Source of the DNA: Fodinibacter sp963811825
GTDB taxonomy: Bacteria; Actinomycetota; Actinomycetes; Actinomycetales; Dermatophilaceae
Length of the DNA: 64,000 nucleotides
NCBI GenBank assembly: GCA_963811825.1
Contig: CAWESS010000030.1
Coordinates: forward strand, 62,001 to 126,000
Direction of reading: 5' to 3'
The notes beneath the pieces are model-generated. The model did no database searches. It was not told the origin of the DNA and saw only the letters and a list, made by a program, of their open reading frames with translations. Below, in pieces: positions 47,994 through 58,280 of the stretch (positions are counted from its first letter, which is position 1; each line of letters starts with the position of its first letter). The position numbers and the translations under genes were made by a program.

Positions 47994-49569
47994 TCAGGTC
48001 AGGGCCACGCCCCAGACCGTCGTGGTGCCGGACACCTCGTTGCCGACGACGAGCAGCGGCTGCCCCGTGGGGCTGTCCTCGGCGGGGATGAACAGGATGC
48101 CCTCGGGGCCGAGGTCCCCGGCGGTGCCCGCCTCGGCATCCCCGGACTCGTCACGGTTGGACGCGTAGCCGGCGACCCGCCCGTTCGCGGGGTCGGTCAC
48201 GTCGAGCACCGCGATCGCGCTGACCCGCTCGAGCCCGACGAACGCATAGGTGCGGCCCTGGAGGCGGCCCAGGTCGAGCCCTTCCGGCTCCGGGCCCTTG
48301 TTGTCGCTGCGGGAGTCGGCTGAATCGGTCGCGTCGTTGTTCGCGTTGAACACGGCCGGTTCACGCTCGGCCACGAGCCGCTCGAGCGCATCGCCCGAGT
48401 CCCACACCAGCGCACCGGCGCTGGCGCGCACCGAGACCGAGCGGCCACCGGGCAGGTGCAGCTCCGTGACCCCGGCCGAGCCGGCCGGAGAGGTCGTCGA
48501 GACGGTGAGCCGGCCCAGGGCGGTGTTGGCCTTCAGGGCTGAACCGTTCGGGAAGGCCATCGGGTCCAGGGTCCGAGTGCTGACCCGGGCCTCCTCGTCG
48601 AAGCAGCCGTACACGCGGGTGTCCCCCTCGTTGGCAGTGACGACGTAGTCCTGCCCGCGCACGGCGTACGCAGCGATGGCGTCCGGCTGGTACAGCCCCT
48701 TGACGGGCCAGCTGCCGAGCTGGATTCCGCCGTCGCGGTCGGACGGGTCGAGCGCGTTCGTGGGAAGCGCATGGTCCTTGAGGCCCAGGGGCGCCACGTC
48801 CGTGACGGTCGCCGACGGGAGGTCGATCATGGCGATCGCGTTGGCCTCCTGGAGCGAGACCCACGCCGTGCGGCTGTTGGTCGACACCGTGACGTACTCG
48901 GGCTCGAGGTCCTGGGCCGCGCTGGCACCTGGCCCGTAGATCCGCACGCCCTCCGCCCGGAGCTCGTCGGCATCGAAGGCCGTGAAACCGGCGGTCCGGG
49001 CCGTGGCTGCAGGCACACCACGTCGGAGGTCGACGATGGACACACTGCCCTCGGGGTCGATGTCGCCCTCGCAGTAGCCCTGCGGCTCACCCTCGTTGGC
49101 CACGACGGCGAAGTCCCCGTTGGGGGTGAAGGTCACCATGTCGGGGAGCGAGCCGACGGCGACGCGACCGAGCACGGCATCCGTCGCCGCGTCGAAGAAG
49201 GCGACGGTGCCGGGGTCGGTGCGCTCTTCCGCCTGCTCGGCGACCGCCACGAGCCCGTCATGGACCGCGACGCTGTTGGCGCCCGGGGTGTCGAGCTGGC
49301 CGACCTTCTGCGGGGAGGTCGGGTCGGAGATGTCGAGGATGTCGACCGTGCCCGCTTGGGCGTTGACGACGAAGACCCGGTGCGTGGTCGGGGTCGTAGG
49401 CGGTGATCTCCGAGGCGCCCTCGTCGAAGGCGCCGGTGGCGTAGGTGCCGAGGGGCGTCAGGGTGACGTCGGGGGCGGGTCGGGCGGCAACGGCGGCGGT
49501 CGACGATCCGACCAGGGCCGCGGCGACGAGGGGAAGGGTGACGGTGGCGGCGAGCAGGCGTGGGCGCAT
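47994..49569 (-). CDS. Secreted choice-of-anchor I family protein (frame break near 49389)
   Basis: This is an exported beta-propeller-like protein of about 524 residues. A signal peptide (MRPRLLAATVTLPLVAAALV, cleavage near AVAA) is followed by repeated blades (GSLPDMVTFTPNGDFAVVAN, LQEANAIAMIDLPSATVTDV, TANEGDTRVYGC) and the motif NKGPEPEGLDLG. Function unknown; relatives are surface or esterase-like proteins. Near 49,389 one extra base separates ASEITAYDP from HRVFVVNAQAGTVDI; removing it gives 525 codons. Confidence 0.83.
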
Positions 49570-49664
49570 GGTCGCACGCTAGGGACGCACCCCACCCGGG
49601 AGGTGGCCGGGCGATGAACGACGGGTGCACCCTTCGTGACCGCTTTCCGGCCTTGAAGGCTGAC

Positions 49665-52600
49665 TCAGGGGGCGGTGGCCTCGATGCTGGCGATGATGCG
49701 CGGGCGGATCTCCGCAGCCGAGATGACCGCGTCGACCGAGCCGACCTGCACGGCCCGGTGGATGTCGTGCACCCGGTCGAACTCGGACGCGACCTGACCG
49801 AGCTTCTCGGCCCGAACGGCCGTGCGCACCGCGAGCAGCTCGGTCGCCAGCGCCGCGCGCGCCGCGCCGTCGGCCGCCCCGAGGCGGGCCTCGAGCTCGG
49901 ACACGCGAGGATCGGATGCCGTGCGCTTGTCGACGTCGCGCGCGAAGACCACCGCTGCGGCCGGGGCCCCGCCGATGACCGACGCGAACGACCCCTCGAC
50001 CGCGAGCACCGTCATCCGCGGGTTGAGGGCCTTGGAGAACACGACGAACGCCCCTCCGTGGTAGCGCGAGACCACGACGAAGACGATCGGCCCGTCGAAG
50101 TTCACGACCGCCCGGCCGATCTCCGCGCCGTACTCGAGCTGGAGGGCGCGCATCGAGTCGGGCGATCCGTCGAAGCCCGACAGGTTGGCCAGCACGACGA
50201 GCGGCCGGTTGCCGCTCGCGGCGTTGATCGCCCTGGCGGCCTTCTTCGACGAGCGCGGGAAGAGCGTGCCGGCCGTGTAGACGTCCGGGCCGTCGGTCGG
50301 CGGAACCCCGCGACGCGCCACCGTCTTGGACTCGATCCCCAACAGGCACACCGGGATACCGCCGATGCGCGCGTCGAACACGACTGCGGTCTCGGCGTCG
50401 GCCATCCCCGCCCAGCGCTCGAGCGTGCCGTGGTCCTGGTCGGCGACGGCCTTCATCAGCGTGCGGATGTCGAAGGGCTTCTTGCGGTCGGGGTTGGTCG
50501 CCGACGAGAAGATGTCGCCCACGGTCGTGAAGTCGCTGCCCGCCAGCGTGTGCGGGTGGGTGGTGACGTCACGGTCGTGCGGGTCGGTCGTGGGAGCCCG
50601 CCTCGGGCCCGGCTCGCCCGGGGCGACCCAGGTGTTCTCGTAGTGCGCGAGCAGGATGCCGTACGCGTCGACCAGGTCCTTGGCCCAGTACTGCGCCTGA
50701 CCGTTGGGGCCCATGACGCGGTCGTAGCCGCCGATGCCGAAGTTGTCCTCGGCCGAGACGCCACCGGAGAAGTCGAGGGACTGCTTGCCCGTGAGCACCA
50801 TGGCCGAGTCGGGGGTCATGACGAGGATGCCCTTGGTGTGCATGAGCATCGTCGCCTCGGCGTTCCAGTAGGGCTGGGCTCCGACGTTGATGCCGGCGAC
50901 GACGACGTTGATCTCGTGGCCGGCCTGGGTGAACTCGATGATCCGCTTGAGCGCCTTGGCCACCCAGTCCATGTTCTCGGTACCCGAGTCCATCGAGATG
51001 CGCGCACCGGCTGACAGGGCGAACCACTCGACCGGCAGACCGCGCTCCTGCGCGAGGTCCAGGGCCGCGATGACCCGGGCGCACTCGGGTTCGGCGACGG
51101 CTCCGAGCGCCCGCAGCGGGTCACCGCAGAGCAGGACGCGACTGACCCCCTCGGGGTGCAGGGGCGTCGGGGTCGTGACGAGCCCGCAGATCAGGCCAGC
51201 CGTGTTCTCGCCGTAGGGCCGGTCGACCGGCACGAGGCGACCCGACTCGTCGAGGTCGAGCTCCTGCACCGAGCCACCGGCCCCGGCGACCATGGAGACG
51301 AGCTCGTACGGGTAGACCAGCCCGCGGCGCCGGGCCCGCACGACCTTCTCGGCGTACTCGTCGAGCGGCGCCACCCGGGTGGTGGGCGGCTGGTCGACGG
51401 TGAACGTGACGCCCGAGCCGGGCTGGTAGGCGAACCGGGCGCAGATCGGCACGGTGGTGTCGCCCTCGCCGGGGATCGCCCCCTGGATGCGAACCTCCTC
51501 GATGCCGGCGCCCGCCGTCATCGGTGCGACCTTGCCCTGCAGCGCCGTGAGCTGGTCGAGGTCGGCCTCGACCGGCGGCCAGATGTGCAGCCAGACGTGG
51601 TTGGTGTCCAGTCGGGCACCGGCACCCAGGGTCGCGCGCGCGCGGCGGATGGCCTCGAGGCAGTTGGCCAGGGCTCGTTCGATGTGCGGCAGCGCGGTGA
51701 CCTTGCCCTCCGCGTTGCGCACGACGACGAGCTGGCGCACCTGGGCGAGGGCGACGAGCCGCTGGTCCTGCGGGTTGCCGGCAGCAACCGCGTGCAGGAG
51801 GAGGACGTCCTCGGGGGCGTCGAGCCGGGTCAGCTCGAAGTCGCGCAGGCGCCAGAGGTTGAGGCGGCGCCCGACCATCGGGTGGACGTCACGCACGGCG
51901 CGGTCCTCGACCATCGACCCGTCCGCCTGCGGCCGGTAGGTGAAGTAGCCGACCTCGCGGTCGTCGTCGGGCACGACGCCCACGGCGACCCGGCGCACCG
52001 AGGCCGTGAACGGCATCCCGGCGAGCTTCTCGGCGAGCACGGCGGATGCCGTCTCCTTGTCGGTGGGCAGGTCGCCCCAGTGGACGTAGACGTCGACGAC
52101 GGCCTCGTGGCCTGCGGGTCGCTGGCCGACGAGCTCGCCGAGCAGGGCCGAGAGGTCGCTCTCGGCGGTGAGCTCGCCGAAGGTGCCCGTGGTGGTGACG
52201 AGGTGCGACGCGCGGTCGTCGAGGCGGTAGTTCGCCGTCGCCACGGCTCGGCCGTCGGTCGTGGACTCGTGCAGTTCGGACAGGGCGTACTCGCGGTAGT
52301 GCCGCTTGACGAGCACGGCCAGCATCGGCTCACGAGCCTGGATGCCACCACGCAGCCGCTCCCCGAGGAAGCGCACGATGCGCTCGGGGATGGCGGCCAG
52401 GGTGTCGATGCGCGCCGTGCGCTCGGGGCCGTCGGGCAGGGCGTCGATCTCGTCGAGCTCGTCGCCGACGGACCCGAGCACCGAGGCCCGGTCCGCGTCG
52501 ACCAGGGGCTGGTCGAACCAGCGGAACCGCACGCTGCGCGCGAGGTCGCCGACGATGGGGAAGCGCAGCTGGGTGGCGCCGACGAGGCGGTCGAGCAGGT

Positions 52601-55199
52601 CGCGGGCGGCAGCATCCATGGGTGGTTCGGGGGCCGGGTCGACGAGCCAGCGCTGGAGGATCGCGGTGGCCATCGCGACCTCCGGGGCCGAGCGCTGCTG
52701 GGCGAGGAAGACCCGGAAGACGGCTCCCTCGAGGGCCTCGTCAGCGGCCACGTCACCCGAGGCGTCGCGCCCGACACCGTCGACCCCGTAGTGCCCCAGC
52801 ACGCGCTCGAGACGACCGACGAAGTCTGCCGGCAGGGCACCGCGCTCGGGGTCGAGGGTCTGCAGGTAGGTGTGGAAGTGCTCGCGAGGGCTGTGGACCC
52901 GGTTCTCGAGGTGGGCCTCCTCCCCCACGGGGCGGTTGCGGCTCAGCTCGGCGAAGTCGGCGAACACCCCGAGCAGGGCCACCTCGTCACACACGGGCGA
53001 TGCGCCCGCCACGACCAGCTCGTCGCGCGCCGAGAGGTAACCGGTGAGCGTGCGCTGCTCGTTCGCCGGGTCGAGGTCGTAGCCCAGGAGCATCGCGGAG
53101 AGGTCAGCCCGGCCGCGGGCCGCCCGCTGGGCCGCCTCGCCGTCGGCCACGTCGTCGGGGAGGTCGAGGTCGGGGGCGTCGCCGGCCGGCGAGGCCGCGG
53201 CATCCGCGGGATCGCCCGTCGGCTCGAGGCGCACGAGGGCCGCACCGGTCTCGACCTGGCTGCCCGTGGCGACGAGCAGCTCCTTGACCCGGCCGCTGAA
53301 CGGGGCCGGCAGGACGGTCTCCATCTTCATCGACTCGAGCACGAGCACGGGGGCGCCGGCGGCCACCTCGTCGCCGACGGCCACCGGGGTGGCCACCACG
53401 AGCGCCGGTGCGGGAGAACGCATCACGCCACCCTCGTCACGGCTGACGCGGTGCGTGACGCCGTCGACCTCGACGAGCTGGACGGGGCCGTGGGCTGCCG
53501 TGACCAGCCGGTGCGAGCGGCCACCGACGACGACGCGGCTCGCGTAGGGACCCCCGCGCTCGAGGTCGGCGTCCACGGTGACCGTGTGCCCGGTGGGGTC
53601 GGCGACCGCGACCCGGAACCGCGACGGCCCCGTGCGGAAGACGGTGACCTTGTAGGCGGTGCCGCGCAGCTTGAGGTCGACCGCCCGGCCGACGTCGTGC
53701 TGCACCTGCGGGCGGCCACCGCGCGCGGTCTGCAACAGGCGGGTGCGCTCGATCGCCTCGGCGTCCTCGTAGGCCTCGATGCCGGCCACGACGAGCGCGA
53801 CCCCGGAGTGCTCGCTCGCGACGAGGCGGCCCTCGGCACGCACCCGGTCGATCCACCCGGTGTCGGCCGAGCCGTCGATGATCTCGGGCTGGTCGAGCAG
53901 GTCGAGGATGAACGACTTGTTCGTCGCCCCTCCCTCGATGACGACCGTCGTCTCGCGCATCGCGCGCCGCAGCCGGGCCAGGGCCTCGTCGCGGTCGCGG
54001 CCGTGCGCGATGATCTTGGCGATCATCGAGTCGAAGTCAGCGGGGATCGAGTCGCCCTCTGCCACACCGGTGTCCACCCGGATGCCGGGACCGGCGGGAA
54101 GCTCGAGGTGGGCGATGCGCCCCGGCGCGGGGGCGAAGTCACGGTCGGGGTCCTCGGCGTTGAGGCGCGCCTCGACGGCGTGCCCGACCTCGCTGGGCCG
54201 TTCGCCCTCGAGCCGACCTCCGGAGGCGACGTGGAGCTGCAACCGCACGAGGTCGGTGCTCGTCACGACCTCGGTGATGGGGTGCTCGACCTGCAGGCGG
54301 GTGTTGACCTCGAGGAAGGCGAAGAAGCGGTCACCCGGGTGGTAGAGGAACTCGACGGTGCCCGCGCCGGCGTACTCGACGGCGATCGCCAGGCGCTCGG
54401 CCGACTCCTTGAGCTCGAGGTTCTGCGCCGCGTCGAGCACGGGTGAGGCCGACTCCTCGATGACCTTCTGGTTGCGGCGCTGCACCGAGCAGTCGCGCAC
54501 GCCGATCGCCCACGCGGCGCCCTGGCCGTCGGCGATGACCTGCACCTCGACGTGGCGGGCACCGGTGACGAGCTTCTCGAGGAAGACCACGCCCGACCCG
54601 AAGGCTCGCTGCGCCTCGTCGCGGGTGCGCTCGTAGGCGTCCGAGAGGTCGGCATCGGTCGCGACCATGCGGATGCCGCGGCCCCCACCGCCCGCGGTCG
54701 CCTTGAGCATGAGGGGGTAACCGATCCGGCCGGCCGCAGCGATGGCGTCCTCGAGGGTGTCCACTCCCCCGCGGCTCCACGGTGCGACGGGGACCCCGAC
54801 CTCCTCGGCGATGAGCTTGGAGCCGATCTTGTCGCCCAGGCGCCGCATCGCCTCGGGGCTGGGGCCGATGAACGTCACCCCGGCGCGCGCGCAGACCTCG
54901 GCGAAGACCGGGTCCTCGGCGACGAACCCCCAGCCCACCCACGCGGCATCCGCCCCGGTCTCGCGCAGCGCGCGCTCGAGCACCGCGTGGTCGAGGTACG
55001 GACGCTCCGAGGCGGGGCCGAGGTCGTAGGCGGCGTCCGCCTCGCGCACGAACATCGCCGTGCGCTCGGCGGTCGTGTGCAGGGCGACCGTCTCGATGCG
55101 GTGCCCACCCGGTCCGGCCTGCGCGTTGAGGTCGCGAACCGCGTGGATGAGCCGCATCGCGGCCTCTCCGCGGTTGACGATGGCGATCCGCTGGAACAT
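49665..55199 (-). CDS. Single-chain acyl-CoA carboxylase (BC-BCCP-CT), LCC-like
   Basis: This is a 1,844-residue biotin carboxylase, carrier and carboxyltransferase in one chain. Biotin carboxylase spans residues 1-450 (KATAGGGGRGIRMV near 170, FLEVNTRLQVEHPITEVV near 296). The biotin lysine is in VLESMKMET near 625. A linker is followed by the carboxyltransferase (about 1250-1844; SAGARISMDSGTENMDWVAK near 1400). This plan matches the mycobacterial long-chain acyl-CoA carboxylase, LCC; acetyl-, propionyl- or longer acyl-CoA are possible substrates. ATG 55199 has GGGAGGA upstream. The gene is intact and stands alone. Confidence 0.88.
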   Translation of the reverse strand: MFQRIAIVNRGEAAMRLIHAVRDLNAQAGPGGHRIETVALHTTAERTAMFVREADAAYDLGPASERPYLDHAVLERALRETGADAAWVGWGFVAEDPVFAEVCARAGVTFIGPSPEAMRRLGDKIGSKLIAEEVGVPVAPWSRGGVDTLEDAIAAAGRIGYPLMLKATAGGGGRGIRMVATDADLSDAYERTRDEAQRAFGSGVVFLEKLVTGARHVEVQVIADGQGAAWAIGVRDCSVQRRNQKVIEESASPVLDAAQNLELKESAERLAIAVEYAGAGTVEFLYHPGDRFFAFLEVNTRLQVEHPITEVVTSTDLVRLQLHVASGGRLEGERPSEVGHAVEARLNAEDPDRDFAPAPGRIAHLELPAGPGIRVDTGVAEGDSIPADFDSMIAKIIAHGRDRDEALARLRRAMRETTVVIEGGATNKSFILDLLDQPEIIDGSADTGWIDRVRAEGRLVASEHSGVALVVAGIEAYEDAEAIERTRLLQTARGGRPQVQHDVGRAVDLKLRGTAYKVTVFRTGPSRFRVAVADPTGHTVTVDADLERGGPYASRVVVGGRSHRLVTAAHGPVQLVEVDGVTHRVSRDEGGVMRSPAPALVVATPVAVGDEVAAGAPVLVLESMKMETVLPAPFSGRVKELLVATGSQVETGAALVRLEPTGDPADAAASPAGDAPDLDLPDDVADGEAAQRAARGRADLSAMLLGYDLDPANEQRTLTGYLSARDELVVAGASPVCDEVALLGVFADFAELSRNRPVGEEAHLENRVHSPREHFHTYLQTLDPERGALPADFVGRLERVLGHYGVDGVGRDASGDVAADEALEGAVFRVFLAQQRSAPEVAMATAILQRWLVDPAPEPPMDAAARDLLDRLVGATQLRFPIVGDLARSVRFRWFDQPLVDADRASVLGSVGDELDEIDALPDGPERTARIDTLAAIPERIVRFLGERLRGGIQAREPMLAVLVKRHYREYALSELHESTTDGRAVATANYRLDDRASHLVTTTGTFGELTAESDLSALLGELVGQRPAGHEAVVDVYVHWGDLPTDKETASAVLAEKLAGMPFTASVRRVAVGVVPDDDREVGYFTYRPQADGSMVEDRAVRDVHPMVGRRLNLWRLRDFELTRLDAPEDVLLLHAVAAGNPQDQRLVALAQVRQLVVVRNAEGKVTALPHIERALANCLEAIRRARATLGAGARLDTNHVWLHIWPPVEADLDQLTALQGKVAPMTAGAGIEEVRIQGAIPGEGDTTVPICARFAYQPGSGVTFTVDQPPTTRVAPLDEYAEKVVRARRRGLVYPYELVSMVAGAGGSVQELDLDESGRLVPVDRPYGENTAGLICGLVTTPTPLHPEGVSRVLLCGDPLRALGAVAEPECARVIAALDLAQERGLPVEWFALSAGARISMDSGTENMDWVAKALKRIIEFTQAGHEINVVVAGINVGAQPYWNAEATMLMHTKGILVMTPDSAMVLTGKQSLDFSGGVSAEDNFGIGGYDRVMGPNGQAQYWAKDLVDAYGILLAHYENTWVAPGEPGPRRAPTTDPHDRDVTTHPHTLAGSDFTTVGDIFSSATNPDRKKPFDIRTLMKAVADQDHGTLERWAGMADAETAVVFDARIGGIPVCLLGIESKTVARRGVPPTDGPDVYTAGTLFPRSSKKAARAINAASGNRPLVVLANLSGFDGSPDSMRALQLEYGAEIGRAVVNFDGPIVFVVVSRYHGGAFVVFSKALNPRMTVLAVEGSFASVIGGAPAAAVVFARDVDKRTASDPRVSELEARLGAADGAARAALATELLAVRTAVRAEKLGQVASEFDRVHDIHRAVQVGSVDAVISAAEIRPRIIASIEATAP

Positions 55200-55413
55200 C
55201 GGTGGTCCTCCCGGGGGTCCGGTGTGCGCGTCGTCTCGGGCGGGGCGTTCCCGCTGCTCCACCGAGACTGTCACTTGTCCGCGGTGACGCGCGAGTAATG
55301 AACAGCCTTCGCGCGTCGTGCGTGCCTGTCCATCCACCGGGTGCGCGTCGGCGCAGGGCCGTATCGTGACCGGCAGCCGAGCCCGTCCCGCCAGTGTCAG
55401 GAGCCCTGTCCTC

Positions 55414-57375
55414 GTGCGCATCGCCGCCGTAGTTGCCGCGCTGTGCGCCGTCGTGTGCGCACCCCCGGCCGCCACGGCATCCGAGGTGCTCCCGGCCGCG
55501 ACCGCCTCGGTGACGACCAGCACCACCTCTGCCACCACCGCGGCCGACGAGCAGGCACTGGCCGAGAAGTACGCCCCGGTCGTGCGGCTCGTGGAGCAGC
55601 CCACGGAGTGCGGGCCGGGTGAGCCCTTCATCCCGACCGACGTCGACACCCTCTTCGGCGACGACACCGTCTCCCTGCGCGGGCCGTGGGACGCCGACGA
55701 CCTCGTGCGGATCGGCCCACCTGCCGAGCAGCTCGGCGAAGGCCTGACCGGCTACCACCTCGACTTCCCGGGTGACCCCCTGAACCCCGGGTGCTCCTAC
55801 GAGGAGTGGGCGCGTGAGCTGACCGCCGGCAGCAGCCCGACCACCTACGCCCGCGTGGTCACCGAGCCGGGTCGCGAGGGGGTGGCCCTGCAGTACTGGC
55901 TCTTCTACCCGTTCAACGACTTCAACAACAAGCACGAGAGCGACTGGGAGATGGTCCAGCTCGAGTTCGCGGCGCCCGACGCCGCGGCCGCCCTCGAGCA
56001 GGAGCCCACCCGGTTGGGCTACAGCCAGCACGAGGGGGTCGAGCTGGCCGCCTGGGGCTCCCTGAAGCTGCAGGTCGAGGACGACACCCACCCGGTCGTC
56101 CATCCTGCTGCCGGGTCGCACGCCAACTACTACGACGAGTCACTCTTCCTCGGCCGCTCGGGCCAGCAGGGCTTCGGGTGCGACGACACCCGCGGCCCGA
56201 GCCGCGACGTGACGCCCGCCGTCGTGCTGATCCCCTCCGATGCCGCGGCCATCAGCGAGGACCTCCCCTGGCTGGACTACACCGGTCGCTGGGGGCAGCG
56301 TGAGCGCAGCTTCTACAACGGTCCGACCGGCCCCAACACCAAGGACCAGTGGACTGCCCCGCTCACGTGGACCGACGAGGAAGGCGCCGACGTCAGCTAT
56401 GCCGTCCCCGCGAGCGGGGTCTACGGCACCGAGGCCACGACGTTCTTCTGCACGGTGGTGGCATCGGGGTCCGACGCGCTGCGGCTCGCGATGTCCAACC
56501 CCGGCTGGGCGGTGCTCCTGCTCATCGGGGCCGCACTGATGGTGGCCTGGCTCGTGCGGCAGACCACCTGGCAACCCTCGGAGCCGCTGCGGCTGGCTCG
56601 TCGCCGCAGCACGGGTCAGATCATCGCCGCCGTGTGGCGGCTCTACCTGCGCCGGCTGCCGCTCTTCCTCGGCATCGGCCTGCCCATCGCCGTCACGACG
56701 ACCCTTCCGGGGCTGGCCCAGGTCTGGCTCGACTCCTCGTCCGAGGCGCTCGGTGGGACGGAGGGATCCCCCGGCCTCCTCGTGGTCCTCGGCAGCCTGG
56801 GCCTGACGCTGCTCGCACCGATCAACCTCGTGCTCGGGCAGTCGGCCGTCGCCGTCGCGGCTCGCGAGATCGACGCCGGGCGACCCATCGGCATCCTCGG
56901 GGCGTACGCCGGCGCGCTCCGACGAGGCGGTGCGGCGCTGCTCACCGTGGGCACGTTCGCCATCCTGCTCGCAGCGCTCCTGCTCACCGTCGTGCTCACC
57001 CCGGTGGCCGTGGTGCTGCTCGTCGCCGGGCTGCTCATGCTGCCCGTCATCGTGCTCGAGGGCAGCTCGGGGTGGACCGCCTTCCGCCGCAGCGCGCAGC
57101 TCGTGCGTCCGCGCTGGATCAAGGTGGTCGTGCTCGTGGGCCTGACGACGGGCACGGCGCTGGCGATCGGGCCCGTCCTCGGAACGACCCTCATCCTGGC
57201 CACGTCGCTGCCGTTCGCGGTGAGCAACGCCGTCTCGGGCGTCGTGTACGCCCTGCTCGTACCCATCGTGGGTCTCGCGTACGTCTACGTCTACGCGGAT
57301 GCCGTGGCGCGCCTCGAGCTCGAGCCGCGTCAGCCGCGGTCGGCTTCCCTTCCCGCCGAGGTCACGCTGCCATGA
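55414..57375 (+). CDS. Vps62-like extracellular domain fused to a polytopic membrane domain
   Basis: This is a protein of about 653 residues from GTG 55414 (AGGAG upstream; the frame is open from 55318). A signal peptide ends near AATAS. A Vps62-like domain follows (LAEKYAPVVRLVEQ, WLFYPFNDFNNKHESDWEMV, HPAAGSHANYYDES), then one membrane segment at about residue 360. A C-terminal domain of about five segments follows (VWRLYLRRLPLFLGIGLPIA, FRRSAQLVRPRWIKVVVLVG), resembling glycerophosphoryl-diester-type membrane domains. Function is unknown. Its ATGA overlap couples it to the BrkB gene. Confidence 0.75.
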   Translation: MRIAAVVAALCAVVCAPPAATASEVLPAATASVTTSTTSATTAADEQALAEKYAPVVRLVEQPTECGPGEPFIPTDVDTLFGDDTVSLRGPWDADDLVRIGPPAEQLGEGLTGYHLDFPGDPLNPGCSYEEWARELTAGSSPTTYARVVTEPGREGVALQYWLFYPFNDFNNKHESDWEMVQLEFAAPDAAAALEQEPTRLGYSQHEGVELAAWGSLKLQVEDDTHPVVHPAAGSHANYYDESLFLGRSGQQGFGCDDTRGPSRDVTPAVVLIPSDAAAISEDLPWLDYTGRWGQRERSFYNGPTGPNTKDQWTAPLTWTDEEGADVSYAVPASGVYGTEATTFFCTVVASGSDALRLAMSNPGWAVLLLIGAALMVAWLVRQTTWQPSEPLRLARRRSTGQIIAAVWRLYLRRLPLFLGIGLPIAVTTTLPGLAQVWLDSSSEALGGTEGSPGLLVVLGSLGLTLLAPINLVLGQSAVAVAAREIDAGRPIGILGAYAGALRRGGAALLTVGTFAILLAALLLTVVLTPVAVVLLVAGLLMLPVIVLEGSSGWTAFRRSAQLVRPRWIKVVVLVGLTTGTALAIGPVLGTTLILATSLPFAVSNAVSGVVYALLVPIVGLAYVYVYADAVARLELEPRQPRSASLPAEVTLP

Positions 57376-58280
57376 GCGCCGTCGACCCGAGCTCGAGGGG
57401 CGCCCGCACCCAGCATCGAATCGAGCTGCTCGTCGCCTGGGCCGACCGGAACCCGGTGCCCGGCACCGCCCTGCGCATCGCTCGCGAGCTGCTCGCCGTC
57501 GACGTGCGCGACCGCATCTTCGGCATGGCGGGCCAGTCCTTCCTCGCCCTCATCCCCCTGCTCATCATCACCTCGACCTGGGTGTCGGAGAGCGACGGGG
57601 AGTCGCTCGCTCGGATCGTCAACCAACGCCTGGGCCTCACCGGCGTCACGGCCGAGACCGTGATGCTGCTGTTCACCCGACCCGAGGGGGCCGCGGTGGT
57701 GGCCGCGGCATCCGGCCTCAGCCTGGCGCTGCTGTTCTTCTCGGTGAACAGCTACACCCGCACCCTGCGCCGCAGCATGGACGGGCCGTGGGGCCTGCCC
57801 AAGATGGGGTGGCAGGGGCAGCTCACGGGGTTGCTCGGGGTCGCCCTGCTCATCGGCATGCAGGGGACGTTGGCCATCATCGCGACGGTCTGGGACGCCG
57901 GGTCCGCGGGGATGGTGCTGCTCGAAGGCCTGGTGCGCACCATGGTGGCCGCGGCGTTCTGGCTCGGCATCGGGCGCGCCCTGACCCATGGGCGCATCCC
58001 GGTGGCCCACCTCTGGCCGGGGGCGCTCATCGGCGGCATCGGGAGCACCGCCATCGCCGTCTGGACGGTCACCGTGCTGCCCGGGATCTTCGAGCGGGAT
58101 GCCGCGCGCTACGGCGTCATCGGCGTGGCCCTCGCGCTCGTGACCTGGTTGCTGGCGTTCAGTGGCCTCGCCGTGCTGGTCGGGGTGGCCGGAGGGCAGA
58201 TCGCCCGGGCAGCCGGTTGGATCGCGCAGCGACCGGACCCGCTCGTGCAGCCGCTGCTCGAGCAGCCCGAGGAGCTCTAG
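57372..58280 (+). CDS. YihY/BrkB family membrane protein
   Basis: This is a 302-residue protein with about six membrane segments of the YihY/virulence factor BrkB family (AGQSFLALIPLLIITSTWVS, LLFFSVNSYTRTLRRSMDGP). Members were once called RNase BN in error; true function is uncertain, with transport or envelope roles proposed. It starts within the stop of the Vps62 fusion, and its TAG stop overlaps the convergent gene's stop (shared CTAG). Confidence 0.83.
   Translation: MSAVDPSSRGARTQHRIELLVAWADRNPVPGTALRIARELLAVDVRDRIFGMAGQSFLALIPLLIITSTWVSESDGESLARIVNQRLGLTGVTAETVMLLFTRPEGAAVVAAASGLSLALLFFSVNSYTRTLRRSMDGPWGLPKMGWQGQLTGLLGVALLIGMQGTLAIIATVWDAGSAGMVLLEGLVRTMVAAAFWLGIGRALTHGRIPVAHLWPGALIGGIGSTAIAVWTVTVLPGIFERDAARYGVIGVALALVTWLLAFSGLAVLVGVAGGQIARAAGWIAQRPDPLVQPLLEQPEEL

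Noticed and set aside
51156..54446. 1.1k-residue plus-strand open frame opposite the carboxylase
   Set aside because: Shadow of a clean, domain-complete minus-strand gene; rich in Asp/Gly/Arg/Val with no motifs.
57372..58280. Ribonuclease BN
   Set aside because: The YihY/BrkB family was historically misnamed so; this is a polytopic membrane protein without nuclease motifs.
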